Source: an uncultured Hungatella sp. (GTDB lineage Bacteria > Bacillota > Clostridia > Lachnospirales > Lachnospiraceae). From it: a stretch of 55,543 bases of DNA. How positions within the stretch are numbered: the stretch's first letter is position 1; the number at the start of each line of letters is the position of its first letter. The stretch spans positions 1 through 55,543 of the forward strand of contig CATLBO010000007.1 of NCBI GenBank assembly GCA_949879025.1, given 5' to 3'. The translations under genes and the position numbers were made by a program. The notes beneath the pieces were generated by a model, which had not been told where the DNA came from, did not search any database, and was given only the letters and a program-made list of their open reading frames with translations. Shown one piece after another: positions 16,554 through 27,436 of the stretch.

Positions 16554-17471
16554 CTATATTGCCGGCTGGCCATGGCCTGGATGCTCAAAAATAAATGTCA
16601 TATCCTTGGGAAGCGGTGCTTCAAAGGCAAGGTCCTGTCCTGTAAGAGGGTGGACAAATGCCAGGCTGTGGGAGTGAAGAGCCTGCCTGGATATAAGGGA
16701 CAGATCCGGATTATAGAGAAAGTCTCCTATAAGCGGAAAACCTATGTGCTCCATGTGGACACGGATCTGGTGGGTTCTTCCTGTTTCCAGGGCAAGCTTT
16801 ACAAGAGAGCAGTCATAAAAAGGATTGTAGCACACAAGACGGAAACGGGTGCAGGCGTAATCCCCGTTTTCAAAATCCACGCATCGCTTAATGGTGGAGC
16901 CCTCTTCCCGGGCAATGGGAGCTGTGATGATGCCTTCTGGCAAAACCGCCCCTTTGGCTATGGCCAGATATCTGCGGTGAATGGAGCGGTTTTTAACCAT
17001 TTCCGATAAAAGCGCACCGCTTAAAGCATGGCGGGCCAGGATCAGGAGTCCGGAAGTATCCCTGTCCAGGCGGTTAATGGCCCGATATACAAAATTTTCT
17101 CCCCTCTGCTGGAAATACCAGGCCATGCCATTGGCAAGGGTGTGGTCAAAATGGCCCTGGGAAGGGTGAATGGGAAGACCTGCCGGCTTATTGACAACCA
17201 GCAGATCTTCGTCTTCATAGACAATATCCAGATCCATGGCGGTAGGGACAATATGGGGGGAACTCTCAGGTTCTTCCAGGGTAAGCGTCAGCACATCACC
17301 AGGCTGGAGAATATAATTTGCCGGCACAGGAACATTGTTTGCCATGATTCCTGCCGGTGTTTTTTTCAGCCGGATCAGCAGATGCCTGGAAAATCCTCTC
17401 CATTTTAAATACTGGGCCACAGATTGGCCGTTTTCGTTTAATCTAATGGGATAGTTCAATATTTTTTTCAT
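16554..17471 (-). CDS. RluA family pseudouridine synthase
   Basis: This 305-residue enzyme isomerises uridine to pseudouridine in rRNA or tRNA. It has an N-terminal S4-like RNA-binding region (about 10-65), then the catalytic RluA domain with NKPAGLPIHPSQGH (94-107), RLDRDTSGL containing the catalytic Asp136, and LALETGRTHQIRVH, all of which are family signatures. The exact RNA target (RluC/RluD-like versus another subfamily) cannot be decided here. It is divergent from the chaperone operon, whose promoter begins about 29 bp beyond this start codon. Confidence 0.95.
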   Translation of the reverse strand: MKKILNYPIRLNENGQSVAQYLKWRGFSRHLLIRLKKTPAGIMANNVPVPANYILQPGDVLTLTLEEPESSPHIVPTAMDLDIVYEDEDLLVVNKPAGLPIHPSQGHFDHTLANGMAWYFQQRGENFVYRAINRLDRDTSGLLILARHALSGALLSEMVKNRSIHRRYLAIAKGAVLPEGIITAPIAREEGSTIKRCVDFENGDYACTRFRLVCYNPFYDCSLVKLALETGRTHQIRVHMEHIGFPLIGDFLYNPDLSLISRQALHSHSLAFVHPLTGQDLAFEAPLPKDMTFIFEHPGHGQPAI

Positions 17472-17499
17472 ATATTAATTTTATCATGAGGTCTGGACA

Positions 17500-17529
17500 T
17501 TGACAAGTGGCATGGGAGTTGTATAAAAT
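17500..17529 (+). promoter_or_regulatory. Promoter of the chaperone operon
   Basis: TTGACA at 17500-17505 is followed by TATAAA (16-base spacer) or TAAAAT (18-base spacer) at 17522-17529. It lies about 95 bases upstream of the TPR gene. No CIRCE or CtsR-type operator is visible next to it. Confidence 0.6.
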
Positions 17530-17622
17530 AGAGAGAGTTGCCAAATCTGAGTTTTTTAGGGGAACAAAAAGAATATGGATGACTGAATAGACTGCAGAGA
17601 ATGCGCTAAGGGAGGGGAGAAC

Positions 17623-20600
17623 ATGGAACGACAGATTATATTCCACGTCCTGGGAATCCAGGAGACGAAAGACGAAAACATGATACGGGACGCATACAGA
17701 ACCCTTTTAAAGAATACCAATCCAGAGGATGACCCAGAGGGCTTTAAAAGACTGCGGGAAGCTTATGAGGGCGCTCTGCAGTTTTCCAGGCAGCCACAGG
17801 AGCAGGGGGAAGAAGCAAAAGAGAAGACGGACATTGATTTGTGGGTGGAGCGGGCGGACAAGGTTTACTGCAATATCCTGCAGAGAAACAGCGCTGCCCA
17901 ATGGCAGGAGATTTTGTCAGATCCAGTTTGCGACGATTTGGATACATCACTGGAGGCAAGAGAAGCTTTTCTGGTGTATCTTATGGATCATATATACCTT
18001 CCTCACGAAATCTGGGAACTGGTAGACAGGCAGTTCCAGATTGTGGAAGACAGGGAAAGCATTCTGCAGAAATTCCCCAAGGATTTTCTGGATTATGCTG
18101 TTTATTATATCCAGCATGATTCTTTTATTGATTACGGACTGTTCCGTATAACGAATGAGGAGCAGATGGATGCAGATGCCTATATCCGCAATTATCTTGA
18201 TATTAAGCGTCAGATTGACCGGGGCGACAAGGAGGGGCTTCTGGAGAAGCTTGACCAATTGGAAGCTTTCGGAGTCTACCACCCTTATGCAGATGCAGAA
18301 CGGCTGCGGCTCTGGTCACTGGACGGGGAATCCTGGCGGGAGGACAAGGCTTTAGAGGACGAGAAGAATTGGGACAGCCTTCCTGTTTTTGTTCAGCAGG
18401 CTCAGGACTTAACAGATCGGCTTTTAAGGGAATATGAAAACGATTCGTATATCCTTCTGTACTGCGGTGAGGCCCGCTGGGCCGCAGGCAGGAAAGAAGA
18501 GGCCTACCAGATATGGAAAACGATTCTTAAGGATAATCCCAGCCACTATACCGCAAAATACGGGGCGGCCAGATACTTGATCATGAAAGAAGAGTACGAG
18601 GAAGCCAAGGAACTGATGATGGATCTTCTTAATGCGGATGGAAGGGATGGGGCCGTTTTAGAGGACATGAGGAAGACCAATGAGGCTCTGATTGCCCGTT
18701 ATAAGGAATCTATTGCAAAGCCCGATATTGAGGAAAGCGTAAGATGTAAGGATACGGTGGAACTGGGATGGTGCCTGTTCCAAAATGAATATATGGATGA
18801 AGCCATAGAATTAATAACGGATTTTGTGCCGGACGAAGAGCAGACATATTCCTATGAGAATTTAACCGGCCGTCTTTTATACCGGGCGGAAAAGTATGAG
18901 GAGGCTTTGCCCCATTTAGAGCGGTGGCTGGAGCTGATCCGGGCCACGAAAGACGACGGAAGCGACGAAAACAAGAAGCGTATTTCCCGGGAATACCGGG
19001 CCTGTCATATTTTAAGCGGCTGCTGCTTCGAATTAAAAAGGCAGGAGGAGGCGCTGAATTATGTGGATATGGCCATAGAGGCGGCAGAGGAGTTTTCTGA
19101 TAAGCAGGCGTGCATGCAGTATAAGGCTTACCTTTTTTTTGAGGATAAACGATATAAGGACAGCATAGATGTATGTGATGCCATTCTGGCCCAGGATGAG
19201 GGGTATTTTCCGGCGGTTATCCAGCGGCAGGAAGCAGCCTATGAGATGAAGAACGGACAGCAGGTAGTGGATGACTACTACAGGGCCATCCGGATTTATG
19301 CAGGGTATTATAAGCCTTATTTGCTGGCTGCGGAGGCATTTTTCTACAGCAACCAGTTTTCGGATGCCTTAGGGGTTCTGGACAGGGCAAGGGAGAACCA
19401 GGTGGAATTCAGCGCCAATATGAGGCTTTATGAGGTGAAGGTGTTAAGGAACCTGGCAGAGAAAAGGGAAGACCGGGAGAAAGCCTTCGCCATTGCAGAG
19501 GAACTTTTGAAAGCCTTGGAGAATCCGGATGGTGAGATGGATATTGAGGACAAATCTGAGGTGGAGTATGAGATTGCCTTGCTGTACTGGGATGATAATG
19601 ATATGGACAAGGCCCTGGAACATCTTCAGAAGGCCATTGATCAGAACCCAAACCGTATGCAGTACCGTATGATTCGGGGACACATTTATCTGGATAAGAA
19701 AGAGTATAAGATGGCTTTGGCCGAATATAAAGAGGCAGAGAGCGTTTACGGTTCCACGCCGGCTCTTCATTACAATTGCGGGCTGTGCCAGGAAGAACTT
19801 GGGATGAAGGCTCTTGCCATGGAGGAATTTGAGAAATCGCTTCAATGCCAGGAAGGCTACCGGGACGCCAATGAAAAGCTGGCAGACTATTATAAAGAAA
19901 AATATTCAGCTGCCTATGATCCTGCAGACTTTGAGAAGGCCATGGGTTACATAGACAATCAGCTTAAAGTAAGGGAAAACTGCTATTACCTGGTGGAAAA
20001 GGGCAGGCTTTTTATGAGTGCTTACCGACTGGAGGAAGCCATCTTGGAATTTGAGAAGGCCCTTGGCTACGAACCGGATGATTGGGCATCTCATAACAAT
20101 ATGGGATGCTGCTATAAATATCTGGGACAGTTTGAAAAGGCCATAGAATGCCTGGAAAAGGCGGTACAGTGCATGGGTGAGGGAAAAAGCGTTCTTCCTT
20201 ACAGCAATATGGCAGACTGTTACGAAGCTCTTGGAGATTATGAAAAGGCTATCTGGTGTTATAAAAAGGATCTGGAGATGTTTCCGGATCGGAAGGCCTT
20301 CCGAAAGGAGATTGGGCTTCTGTATCAATATATGGGAGATTATGACAATGCGCTGAACTATTTTCAGCTGGAACCTGATCTGGATGATTACTACGAAAAC
20401 GTTGCTATGGTATTGTATCTTCAGGGAAAGAAGCGGGAGGCCATAAAGACTTATGTCAAGGGAATCAACAAGGCATCCAAAGACAATAAGACCAGCCGGA
20501 TGTGTGATCTGGCATATTTTTACAAGGACATATTAGGTGATTTCAGGAAGGCGGAAGGGTATTATAAGAGGGCGTTGGCAGCTGCCTTAACAGAGGATGA

Positions 20601-21018
20601 CCGCAGGGAGACGGAATGGAAGCTGGCTTACTTGTATTTCCGTATGGGAAAGAAACAGGATGCAAGGCTCCATGCGGCCAAATCCTTGGAACATTTTAAA
20701 AATTCCGACAGCGGCACAGAAGAAAACTACCTGAAGTATTATTCTTTTGGCCCTGCCCGGCTGATGCGGTTTGGATGGCTGTATATCTGTCTTGGGGAGA
20801 CGGAAAAAGGACTTAAGATGCTTAAGGATATGACTCGGTGGAAACGGTGCCGTCAGTGTCGGTATAAAGCTTGCTATGAAGGATATCAGCATCTTGGCAT
20901 GTATTATGAGGCAGCAGGGGATCGGGAGAAAGCCTGTGAATATTATAAAAAGGCGCTGGAATTTAATAACCATGAGATTACAATAACGATTGCTTTAAAG
21001 AGGGTACAGAAAATATGA
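17623..21018 (+). CDS. J-like domain protein with tetratricopeptide repeats
   Basis: This 1131-residue cytoplasmic protein appears to be a dedicated co-chaperone. Residues 5-50 align with a J domain ([20 protein letters not shown] ... [13 protein letters not shown]), but the invariant HPD is replaced by Asn-Pro-Glu (NTNPED), so Hsp70 ATPase stimulation by the usual route is doubtful. The rest is a long array of helical TPR-type repeats, clearest from about residue 640 onward (for example [20 protein letters not shown], and [20 protein letters not shown]). There is no signal peptide or transmembrane segment. Its stop overlaps the start of the Hsp70 gene by four bases (ATGA), so the two are translationally coupled. 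The repeats probably bind clients or the partner Hsp70. Confidence 0.88.
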   Translation: MERQIIFHVLGIQETKDENMIRDAYRTLLKNTNPEDDPEGFKRLREAYEGALQFSRQPQEQGEEAKEKTDIDLWVERADKVYCNILQRNSAAQWQEILSDPVCDDLDTSLEAREAFLVYLMDHIYLPHEIWELVDRQFQIVEDRESILQKFPKDFLDYAVYYIQHDSFIDYGLFRITNEEQMDADAYIRNYLDIKRQIDRGDKEGLLEKLDQLEAFGVYHPYADAERLRLWSLDGESWREDKALEDEKNWDSLPVFVQQAQDLTDRLLREYENDSYILLYCGEARWAAGRKEEAYQIWKTILKDNPSHYTAKYGAARYLIMKEEYEEAKELMMDLLNADGRDGAVLEDMRKTNEALIARYKESIAKPDIEESVRCKDTVELGWCLFQNEYMDEAIELITDFVPDEEQTYSYENLTGRLLYRAEKYEEALPHLERWLELIRATKDDGSDENKKRISREYRACHILSGCCFELKRQEEALNYVDMAIEAAEEFSDKQACMQYKAYLFFEDKRYKDSIDVCDAILAQDEGYFPAVIQRQEAAYEMKNGQQVVDDYYRAIRIYAGYYKPYLLAAEAFFYSNQFSDALGVLDRARENQVEFSANMRLYEVKVLRNLAEKREDREKAFAIAEELLKALENPDGEMDIEDKSEVEYEIALLYWDDNDMDKALEHLQKAIDQNPNRMQYRMIRGHIYLDKKEYKMALAEYKEAESVYGSTPALHYNCGLCQEELGMKALAMEEFEKSLQCQEGYRDANEKLADYYKEKYSAAYDPADFEKAMGYIDNQLKVRENCYYLVEKGRLFMSAYRLEEAILEFEKALGYEPDDWASHNNMGCCYKYLGQFEKAIECLEKAVQCMGEGKSVLPYSNMADCYEALGDYEKAIWCYKKDLEMFPDRKAFRKEIGLLYQYMGDYDNALNYFQLEPDLDDYYENVAMVLYLQGKKREAIKTYVKGINKASKDNKTSRMCDLAYFYKDILGDFRKAEGYYKRALAAALTEDDRRETEWKLAYLYFRMGKKQDARLHAAKSLEHFKNSDSGTEENYLKYYSFGPARLMRFGWLYICLGETEKGLKMLKDMTRWKRCRQCRYKACYEGYQHLGMYYEAAGDREKACEYYKKALEFNNHEITITIALKRVQKI

Positions 21019-22703
21019 TAATAGGAATTGATTTGGGAACGACCAACAGCCTGTCAGCTTATTTTACTGAGGAAGGGCCGAAAATCATTCCCAACAGACT
21101 TGGAAAGAACCTGACACCTTCCATTGTCAGCATTGACCAGGAGCAGCAGGTGTATGTTGGGGAGCTGGCGGCGGAGCGGATGCTTCTGTATCCGGACAGT
21201 GCTGCCAGCGTGTTTAAGAGAGATATGGGAAGCAAAAAGCAGTTTAAGCTTCTTAACAAAACGTTTCTGGCAGAGGAATTGTCTTCCCTGGTGCTTCGGG
21301 CCTTAAAGGAGGATGCGGAGGCTTATCTGGGGGAAGAAGTAACAGAGGCGGTTATCAGCGTACCTGCCTATTTTGACGATGCCAGAAGAAGGGCTACCAA
21401 AAGGGCAGGGGAGCTGGCAGGGCTTAAGGTAGAGCGGATTATTAGCGAGCCTACGGCTGCAGCTATTGCCTATGGCTTGTATCAAAGCCAGGCCCAGGCC
21501 AGATTTTTGGTGTTTGACTTAGGCGGCGGAACCTTTGACGTGTCTATTTTGGAATTGTATGACACGATTTTGGAAGTACGGGCTGTGGCAGGGGACAATT
21601 TCCTGGGAGGCGAGGACTTTACGGCGGTGCTGGAAACCATGTTTTTTGAGAAATATTACAAACTGGACCGATTGTCTCTTGACGAGAAGACTCTGCGTCA
21701 TATTCACAAGCAGGCAGAACTGTGCAAGCTTGGCTTTTCCGATAAACGGGTATCTAAAATGAACTGCAAAGTGGGGGAGGAGATTTATGAGCTGGAAGTG
21801 GAGCTTTCCAAGTATGAGGAGGCATGCAGCGATCTTCTGGAGCGGATACGCAGACCAGTGAAAAGAAGCCTGTCAGACGCCCATATCCGTCTCTCAGATA
21901 TTGACAAAGTGGTGCTGGTAGGCGGGGCCACCAAGAGTCCGGTTATCCGGCGCTTTGTAAGCAGGCTTTTTAAAATGCTTCCTGATACCAACATTAATCC
22001 CGATGAGGCAGTGGCCCTGGGGGCTGCCGTCCAGGGGGCTATGAAAGAGAGAAAGGATGCTATCAAAGAGGTGATCCTGACAGATGTGTGCCCCTTTACC
22101 CTTGGGACTGAGGTGGTGCGGGAGTGGGAGAACCATGAGTTTGAAAATGGAGTGTTCTGCCCTATTATTGACAGAAATACAGTGATTCCAGCCAGCCGGA
22201 CGGAGCGTCTTTATACGGTGCGGGATAATCAGGACAAGATCCGCATTAATGTTCTGCAGGGGGAAAGCCGGTTTGCGGCCAATAATCTGTCACTTGGGGA
22301 GCTTCTCATTGACATTCCGCCTGCCAAGGCAGGGGAAGAGTCTGTGGATGTAACCTATACTTATGATATAAACTCTATTTTAGAGGTTGAGGTAAAGGTT
22401 ATCTCCACGGAACAAGTAATGAAGAAGGTGTTTCTGGGACGGGACGTGGACATGACGGAGGAAGAGATTGAGGAGCGGTTAAAGACCTTGTCATACCTTA
22501 AGATTCATCCCAGGGACAGGGAGGAGAACAAATATCTGCTTCTGCGGGGAGAACGAGTCTATGAGGAAAGCCTTGGAGATGATCGGCTGTTTGTGGAACG
22601 GGCTATCCGGAAATTTGAACAGGCCTTGAACACCTATGATCAAGGGATTATCGAGGAGGCAAAAGAGGAATTTAAGAAATTTCTGGAGATGATGGAGGAG
22701 TAA
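21015..22703 (+). CDS. Hsp70 family chaperone (DnaK/HscC-like)
   Basis: This 562-residue Hsp70 is shorter than the usual DnaK of about 610-640 residues. The nucleotide-binding domain is complete: [11 protein letters not shown] (3-13), [44 protein letters not shown] and [11 protein letters not shown] beta substrate-binding domain follows (FTLGTEVV ... RINVLQGES), and the helical lid is shortened, ending [12 protein letters not shown]. Size and divergence resemble the HscC branch more than the stress DnaK. It sits between the J-like/TPR gene and a small acidic-protein gene in one operon, implying a specialised chaperone module rather than the general DnaKJ-GrpE system. Confidence 0.93.
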   Translation: MIIGIDLGTTNSLSAYFTEEGPKIIPNRLGKNLTPSIVSIDQEQQVYVGELAAERMLLYPDSAASVFKRDMGSKKQFKLLNKTFLAEELSSLVLRALKEDAEAYLGEEVTEAVISVPAYFDDARRRATKRAGELAGLKVERIISEPTAAAIAYGLYQSQAQARFLVFDLGGGTFDVSILELYDTILEVRAVAGDNFLGGEDFTAVLETMFFEKYYKLDRLSLDEKTLRHIHKQAELCKLGFSDKRVSKMNCKVGEEIYELEVELSKYEEACSDLLERIRRPVKRSLSDAHIRLSDIDKVVLVGGATKSPVIRRFVSRLFKMLPDTNINPDEAVALGAAVQGAMKERKDAIKEVILTDVCPFTLGTEVVREWENHEFENGVFCPIIDRNTVIPASRTERLYTVRDNQDKIRINVLQGESRFAANNLSLGELLIDIPPAKAGEESVDVTYTYDINSILEVEVKVISTEQVMKKVFLGRDVDMTEEEIEERLKTLSYLKIHPRDREENKYLLLRGERVYEESLGDDRLFVERAIRKFEQALNTYDQGIIEEAKEEFKKFLEMMEE

Positions 22704-22706
22704 TCC

Positions 22707-22982
22707 ATGCTGAATGAAAAACTTTATGAGGAACTGGAGCATGAATTTACTAGGTGCCGCATAGATGAGGAAGTGGAGGATGTGCTTCTGGAGCTGGCGG
22801 AGGCTTTGACTGACATGGGAATCATAGGCAGGGAGATATCCGTTAAGGAACAGGTGGGGAACGCTAGGCTTGTGGCCTGGGGCGTCTGCGAAGAAGGAGA
22901 GGACGGGGAAGAGCCGGGAGTGTTTATCAGGACTCTGGCCATTAACGGAAAGGAATTCGGGATCGAAGACTATCTGCTGTAG
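22707..22982 (+). CDS. Small acidic protein, third gene of the chaperone operon
   Basis: This 91-residue soluble protein starts four bases after the Hsp70 stop, with GGAGGAG overlapping that stop as its ribosome binding site. It is rich in Glu/Asp, with a helical N-terminal half (EVEDVLLELAEALTDMGIIG) and a beta-like C-terminal half (GVFIRTLAINGKEFGIEDYL). I do not recognise the family. Position suggests an accessory factor, for example nucleotide exchange or client delivery, but no motif supports a particular role. Confidence 0.7.
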   Translation: MLNEKLYEELEHEFTRCRIDEEVEDVLLELAEALTDMGIIGREISVKEQVGNARLVAWGVCEEGEDGEEPGVFIRTLAINGKEFGIEDYLL

Positions 22983-23030
22983 GGAGGCAGGGAAGCTGTT
23001 TTAGGTTTTCCGGATTGCCTGACGAAATTA

Positions 23031-23088
23031 AAAAAGAGGGGTGCCGCAAAATCGTCAAATTAGATGATTTTACGGCACCCCTCTTTTT
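23031..23088. terminator. Bidirectional terminator between the chaperone operon and DNA polymerase IV
   Basis: A 23-bp stem with one C-A mismatch (23031-23053 with 23066-23088) and a 12-base loop is bounded by an A run on the left and a T run on the right, so it can end transcription from both convergent units. Confidence 0.9.
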
Positions 23089-23113
23089 ACAATTGGAAAA
23101 AATGTGTGCAGGT

Positions 23114-24406
23114 TTACTCCTTTATTTTATCAATATCTGTCAAATTGACGCCTGCTTTCCCCTTTTCCTTGCCTGTAAAATGGCCTACAATGGAATCCGG
23201 TTTCAGGAAGCTGGCCCGCTTAATGCTGTCCATGCCGTATTTCCTGCGGATAGAGTCAATGGCTTTTTCCATCTGCTCCAGTTTATCGTTTCTCTTTGAG
23301 TCAAATAGATTCAGCTGCACGAATGCTTCGTCCGAGATTTTTGTGGCCCGCACTCCTATCAGGCGCACCGGTGTAAGATCCCAGAAATCCCGGAGAAGCC
23401 GGCAGGCATTTTCGTAAAGCACCGTGGAGGAATCTGTAGGCGTCTTCAGCATGGCCTGGTGGGAAAAGCTTCTGAACCTCCAGTCTTTCAATTCCACGCA
23501 GACACAGCCGGCCATGGCATGATTTCTGCGAAGCCTGGTTCCAACGGTTTCGCACAGGGACAGAAGCACTTGGAAAGCAGTGCTGTAATCATCTACGTCC
23601 CGGGACAGGGTTGTGCTGTTGCCGTACCCTTTGTTTGCGGGTTCCTTTTTTTCTACAGGGTCATCATCCATGCCATTGGCATAGCGGTATATCTGGACGG
23701 CATATTTCTCTCCCAAATGGAATTTTAAAGACTGCAGGTCGAAATGGGCTAAATCGAAAATAGTATGGATTCCCAGGGAAAGCAACTTTTTTTCTGCAGA
23801 CCTGCCCACAAGGAACAGATCGGAAACGGGAAGAGGCCACATTTTGGAGGGAATTTCATGGTTCCACAAAGTGTGGCATAAGTCTGGCTTCTGAAAGTCC
23901 GAGGCCATTTTGGCCAGAAGCTTGTTGGAGGCAATGCCCACGTTTACCGTAAATCCAAGCTCTTTTTTCACTCGTTCCCGAATCCGGCCGGCAACAGCTT
24001 CAGGCTCTCCAAACAGATGAATCGTAGCAGTCATATCCAGGAATGCCTCGTCAATACTGAATTTTTCCATATCCGGCGTGTATTCTTCAAGCAGGCGGAC
24101 AAGGCTTTCGGAATACTCTCTGTAGACATCAAAACGAGATGGAACGCAGGTAAGGGAAGGGCATTTTTTCAGGGCCTGGGTTATGGGCTCCCCGGTGACA
24201 ATGCCGAAAGCCTTGGCTGGGGCGGACTTGGCAAGAACCACCCCATGTCTTGTCTTCTGATCGCCGCCTACAATAGAAGGGATAGTGCGCAGATCCAGGG
24301 CAGAGGGATCTTTCTTTAAACGATATACAGACTCCCAGCTTAAAAATGCGGAGTTTACGTCAATGTGGAAAATAATTCTCGGTGAAGAAGATGGAAACGG
24401 CGTCAT
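23114..24406 (-). CDS. dinB: DNA polymerase IV (Y-family, DinB/UmuC-like)
   Basis: This 430-residue Y-family translesion polymerase has its catalytic carboxylates in FHIDVNSAF (Asp16) and FSIDEAFLD (Asp119-Glu120). The helix-hairpin-helix region (LFLVGRSAEKKLLSLGIHTI) and the little-finger domain follow. It synthesises DNA past lesions with low fidelity. It lacks an obvious C-terminal beta-clamp peptide of the QLxLF form, although VQLNLF near residue 380 could serve. The ribosome binding site is GGAGG. I find no clear LexA box upstream. It is convergent with the chaperone operon and divergent from the carboxypeptidase gene. Confidence 0.95.
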   Translation of the reverse strand: MTPFPSSSPRIIFHIDVNSAFLSWESVYRLKKDPSALDLRTIPSIVGGDQKTRHGVVLAKSAPAKAFGIVTGEPITQALKKCPSLTCVPSRFDVYREYSESLVRLLEEYTPDMEKFSIDEAFLDMTATIHLFGEPEAVAGRIRERVKKELGFTVNVGIASNKLLAKMASDFQKPDLCHTLWNHEIPSKMWPLPVSDLFLVGRSAEKKLLSLGIHTIFDLAHFDLQSLKFHLGEKYAVQIYRYANGMDDDPVEKKEPANKGYGNSTTLSRDVDDYSTAFQVLLSLCETVGTRLRRNHAMAGCVCVELKDWRFRSFSHQAMLKTPTDSSTVLYENACRLLRDFWDLTPVRLIGVRATKISDEAFVQLNLFDSKRNDKLEQMEKAIDSIRRKYGMDSIKRASFLKPDSIVGHFTGKEKGKAGVNLTDIDKIKE

Positions 24407-24584
24407 ATGATTCCTCCGTGTGGCTTTATTCTGGCCAGGAATGTTTTATATCCGCCTTTTGCAGCGTTTCGGGCGCCTTTTTGGCAGATAGTTAAAGTAT
24501 AGCAGAATATATGTTCGAATGCAATGGGGAATAAATGTAAGGCAGCCGAATAGGATAGATAATAATGTTCGGAGACATCTGCCT

Positions 24585-25832
24585 ATGAACGCAAAAACAT
24601 ATCCATATAAATATGCAGCAGCAGTACTGTGTGCAGTAACCCTGTCTTTTCACGCATTCCTTTCTCCTGCCATGGCTCAGGAAGAGGAGAAATCTCCTGA
24701 ATTAAAGCTTAATTCCCAGTCTGCGGTGCTAATGGACGCTGCCACAGGCCGGGTGCTTTACGGCAAGGAGGAGGAACTGATCCGCCCTATGGCAAGTACC
24801 ACAAAGATTATGACTTGTATTCTGGCACTGGAAAACGGCTGTGCCGAGGATGAGGTAACTGTGTCTTCCTATGCTGCAAGCCAGCCAAAGGTCCACCTGG
24901 GGGCTCCGGCAGGCCGCAGATTCCGTCTGGGGGATATACTTCATTCCCTTATGCTGGAATCCCACAATGACAGTGCTGTTATGGTAGCAGAGCATATAGC
25001 CGGAAGCACAGAGGAATTTGCGGCCATGATGAACAAAAAGGCCAGGGAAATCGGATGCGAAAATACCTGGTTCATTACTCCCAACGGCCTGGATGCCCAG
25101 CAGGCAGCAGAAGACGGAACTATAAGGATTCATGGCACCACAGCCAGGGATCTGGCAGCTATTATGAGTTACTGCACCTGGAAGTCTCCTAAAAGCCAGG
25201 AATTTCTGGCCATAACCCAGGCTCAGAACCATTATTTTACAGATCTGGACGGAAAAGGCAGCTATTCCTGCATAAACCATAATGCGCTGCTTACCATGAT
25301 GGACGGAGTACTGTCAGGGAAAACCGGTTTTACGGGAGGAGCAGGCTACTGCTATGTGGGAGCCGCAGAGGATAAGGGAAGAAAGTATGTCATAGCCCTT
25401 TTAGGATGTGGGTGGCCGCCGCACAAGACATACAAGTGGAACGATGCAAAAAGGCTGCTTCAGTACGGGCTGGAACAGTACACAAACGAGCCCCTGCCAA
25501 AAGCACCTGCGCTAAAGCCTATATCCGTTGCAGACGGAGTGCCTTCTGATGGCCGCATCGGCCATGAGGCAGCCGTAAGACTTAAGGCGCAGTCCAGAAA
25601 TGAAGAGAAGGCTTTGCAGGTGCTTGTGAAACAGGGCGAGAAGGTGAAAGTAAGCCTGTCAGTACCAGAAACGCTCTGTGCGCCTGTAGAAGCAGGGCAG
25701 CAGGTGGGAAAGCTTTTATACAGCCTGGACGGGGGCGTGATTTATTCCGAGCCGGTATATGCAGCAGAAACAGTGGAAAAAATGGATCTGTGGTGGTGTG
25801 TAAAACAGACAGGGGCATTATTTTTACAATAA
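24585..25832 (+). CDS. D-alanyl-D-alanine carboxypeptidase (DacF/PBP5-type, S11 family)
   Basis: This 415-residue secreted penicillin-binding protein trims the terminal D-alanine from peptidoglycan stem peptides. The signal peptide is residues 1-31 (cleavage near AMA-Q). The active-site triad motifs are all present: STTK (71-74), SHN (126-128) and KTG (246-248). A C-terminal beta domain (about 320-415) ends in a weakly hydrophobic tail, as in DacF-type enzymes. The in-frame ATG at 24519 was rejected because 24585 has GGAG upstream and begins directly with a signal peptide. Nothing in the neighbourhood is functionally linked. Confidence 0.95.
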   Translation: MNAKTYPYKYAAAVLCAVTLSFHAFLSPAMAQEEEKSPELKLNSQSAVLMDAATGRVLYGKEEELIRPMASTTKIMTCILALENGCAEDEVTVSSYAASQPKVHLGAPAGRRFRLGDILHSLMLESHNDSAVMVAEHIAGSTEEFAAMMNKKAREIGCENTWFITPNGLDAQQAAEDGTIRIHGTTARDLAAIMSYCTWKSPKSQEFLAITQAQNHYFTDLDGKGSYSCINHNALLTMMDGVLSGKTGFTGGAGYCYVGAAEDKGRKYVIALLGCGWPPHKTYKWNDAKRLLQYGLEQYTNEPLPKAPALKPISVADGVPSDGRIGHEAAVRLKAQSRNEEKALQVLVKQGEKVKVSLSVPETLCAPVEAGQQVGKLLYSLDGGVIYSEPVYAAETVEKMDLWWCVKQTGALFLQ

Positions 25833-25846
25833 TCCCCAAGTTCTAC

Positions 25847-25875
25847 TTGAAAATTCCCATTTTTCGGTATAAAAT
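25847..25875 (+). promoter_or_regulatory. Promoter of the biotin-dependent decarboxylase operon
   Basis: TTGAAA (25847-25852), a 17-base spacer and TAAAAT (25870-25875), about 90 bases upstream of the first gene of the operon. Confidence 0.6.
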
Positions 25876-25963
25876 ATAATCGGCAGAAATTTGGATTTAC
25901 TGGCCTGGATTTGTTAAATTTCAGACAATTCAGCCGAACTATTTTATAATGGAGGACAGCAAA

Positions 25964-27418
25964 ATGAGTAATTCAGCACAAACATCAGCAAGCAGCCGAA
26001 TTCATGCGCTGCTTGATGAGAACAGTTTTGTTGAAGTCGGTGCCTATGTGACAGCAAGAAGCACAGACTTTAACATGACAAGCAAGGAAACACCTGCTGA
26101 TGGTGTCGTAACCGGATATGGAACCATTGACGGCTGCCTTGTGTATGTGTACAGCCAGGATGCGGCCGTTATGGGAGGCTCCATGGGCGAGATGCACGCA
26201 AAGAAGATCTCCAGTGTTTATGGCATGGCCATGAAGATGGGGGCTCCGGTTATCGGGCTGGTGGACTGCGCCGGTCTGCGGCTTCAGGAGGCTACGGATG
26301 CGCTCCACGGATTTGGAGAGCTGTTTTATAATCAGACCATGGCCTCTGGCGTAATTCCGCAGATTTCAGCTATATTCGGCACTTGCGGCGGCGGCATGGC
26401 AGTATCTTCTGCCATTGCGGATTTTACTTTCATGGAAAGAAAGAAAGCGAAATTATTTGTAAACTCGCCCAATGCCATTGATGACAACTATGCAGACAAA
26501 TGCGACACGGCATCAGCTGCTTATCAGAGCGAGGCGGCAGGCACCGTGGACTTTACAGGGGACGAGGCGGAGGTTATTGCCCGTATCCGCTCTCTGATCT
26601 CGATTCTTCCGTCTAACAACGAGGAGGATATGTCTTATGAACCCTGCAGTGATGATTTAAACAGAGTGTGCGAAGGGCTGGAAAATTGTGCAGAGGACAC
26701 AGGCCTGGCTCTGTCCGCCATATCTGACAACCATTTCTTTATGGAGATGAAAAAGGATTATGCGCCGTCCATGCTTACCGGATTTATCCGTTTAAACGGC
26801 AATACCGTAGGCTGCGTGGCAAACCGCAGCGCCGTATATGGAGAGGACGGGGAAAAGGCGGCGGAGTTTGCTCCAGTGCTTAATGCAAAGGGATGCAGGA
26901 AAGCAGCAGAATTTGTAAACTTCTGTGATGCATTTAACATCCCCCTGCTGACCCTGGTAAATGTAACCGGCTATAAAGCTGACAAATGCAATGAGAAGAC
27001 CCTGGCCCAGTCAGCGGCCAAGCTGACCTATGCATTTGCCAATGCCAGCGTTCCCAAGGTAACGGTTATTGTGGGTCAGGCTTACGGCACTGCCTACCTG
27101 ACCATGGCAAGCAAATCCATTGGGGCGGACATGGTCTATGCGTGGCCGGATGCAGCCATCGGCATGATGGACGCAGCAGCGGCAGCCAAGATTATGTATG
27201 CTGACGAGATAAGGGAGTCTGACAATGCTGCCCGGCTTATTAGTGAGAAGGCTGCAGAGTACCGTCAGATTCAGTCCAGTGCCCTGGCAGCGGCAAAAAG
27301 AGGGTATGTTGACGACATTATTCAGGCCCGTGATACCAGAAAGCGTGTGATTGCGGCGCTGGAAATGTTGTTCACAAAAAGAGAGGATCGTCCATCCAAA
27401 AAGCATGGCACGGTTTAA
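25964..27418 (+). CDS. Carboxyl transferase subunit (MmdA/PccB/transcarboxylase 12S-like)
   Basis: This 484-residue crotonase-fold carboxyltransferase moves CO2 between biotin and an acyl-CoA such as propionyl- or methylmalonyl-CoA. Signatures: PADGVVTGYGTIDG near the N-terminus, the N-half GTCGGGMAVSSAIADF, and the C-half GQAYGTAYLTMASKSIGADM, which build the CoA and biotin sites. It is slightly short for the family (about 510). ATG 25964 was chosen for its GGAGG site over the in-frame ATG at 25949. It heads an operon with an OadG-like subunit, a biotin carrier, an OadB-like pump and an OadA-like transferase, so it probably shares the single biotin carrier. Substrate specificity cannot be fixed from sequence. 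Confidence 0.9.
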   Translation: MSNSAQTSASSRIHALLDENSFVEVGAYVTARSTDFNMTSKETPADGVVTGYGTIDGCLVYVYSQDAAVMGGSMGEMHAKKISSVYGMAMKMGAPVIGLVDCAGLRLQEATDALHGFGELFYNQTMASGVIPQISAIFGTCGGGMAVSSAIADFTFMERKKAKLFVNSPNAIDDNYADKCDTASAAYQSEAAGTVDFTGDEAEVIARIRSLISILPSNNEEDMSYEPCSDDLNRVCEGLENCAEDTGLALSAISDNHFFMEMKKDYAPSMLTGFIRLNGNTVGCVANRSAVYGEDGEKAAEFAPVLNAKGCRKAAEFVNFCDAFNIPLLTLVNVTGYKADKCNEKTLAQSAAKLTYAFANASVPKVTVIVGQAYGTAYLTMASKSIGADMVYAWPDAAIGMMDAAAAAKIMYADEIRESDNAARLISEKAAEYRQIQSSALAAAKRGYVDDIIQARDTRKRVIAALEMLFTKREDRPSKKHGTV

Positions 27419-27436
27419 TAATGAGGTGACAGGCAT

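Noticed and set aside
24480..24585. Possible LexA-type SOS box near TTCGAA upstream of DNA polymerase IV
   Set aside because: The flanking bases do not give the spaced GAAC/GTTC arms of a clostridial or Bacillus SOS box.
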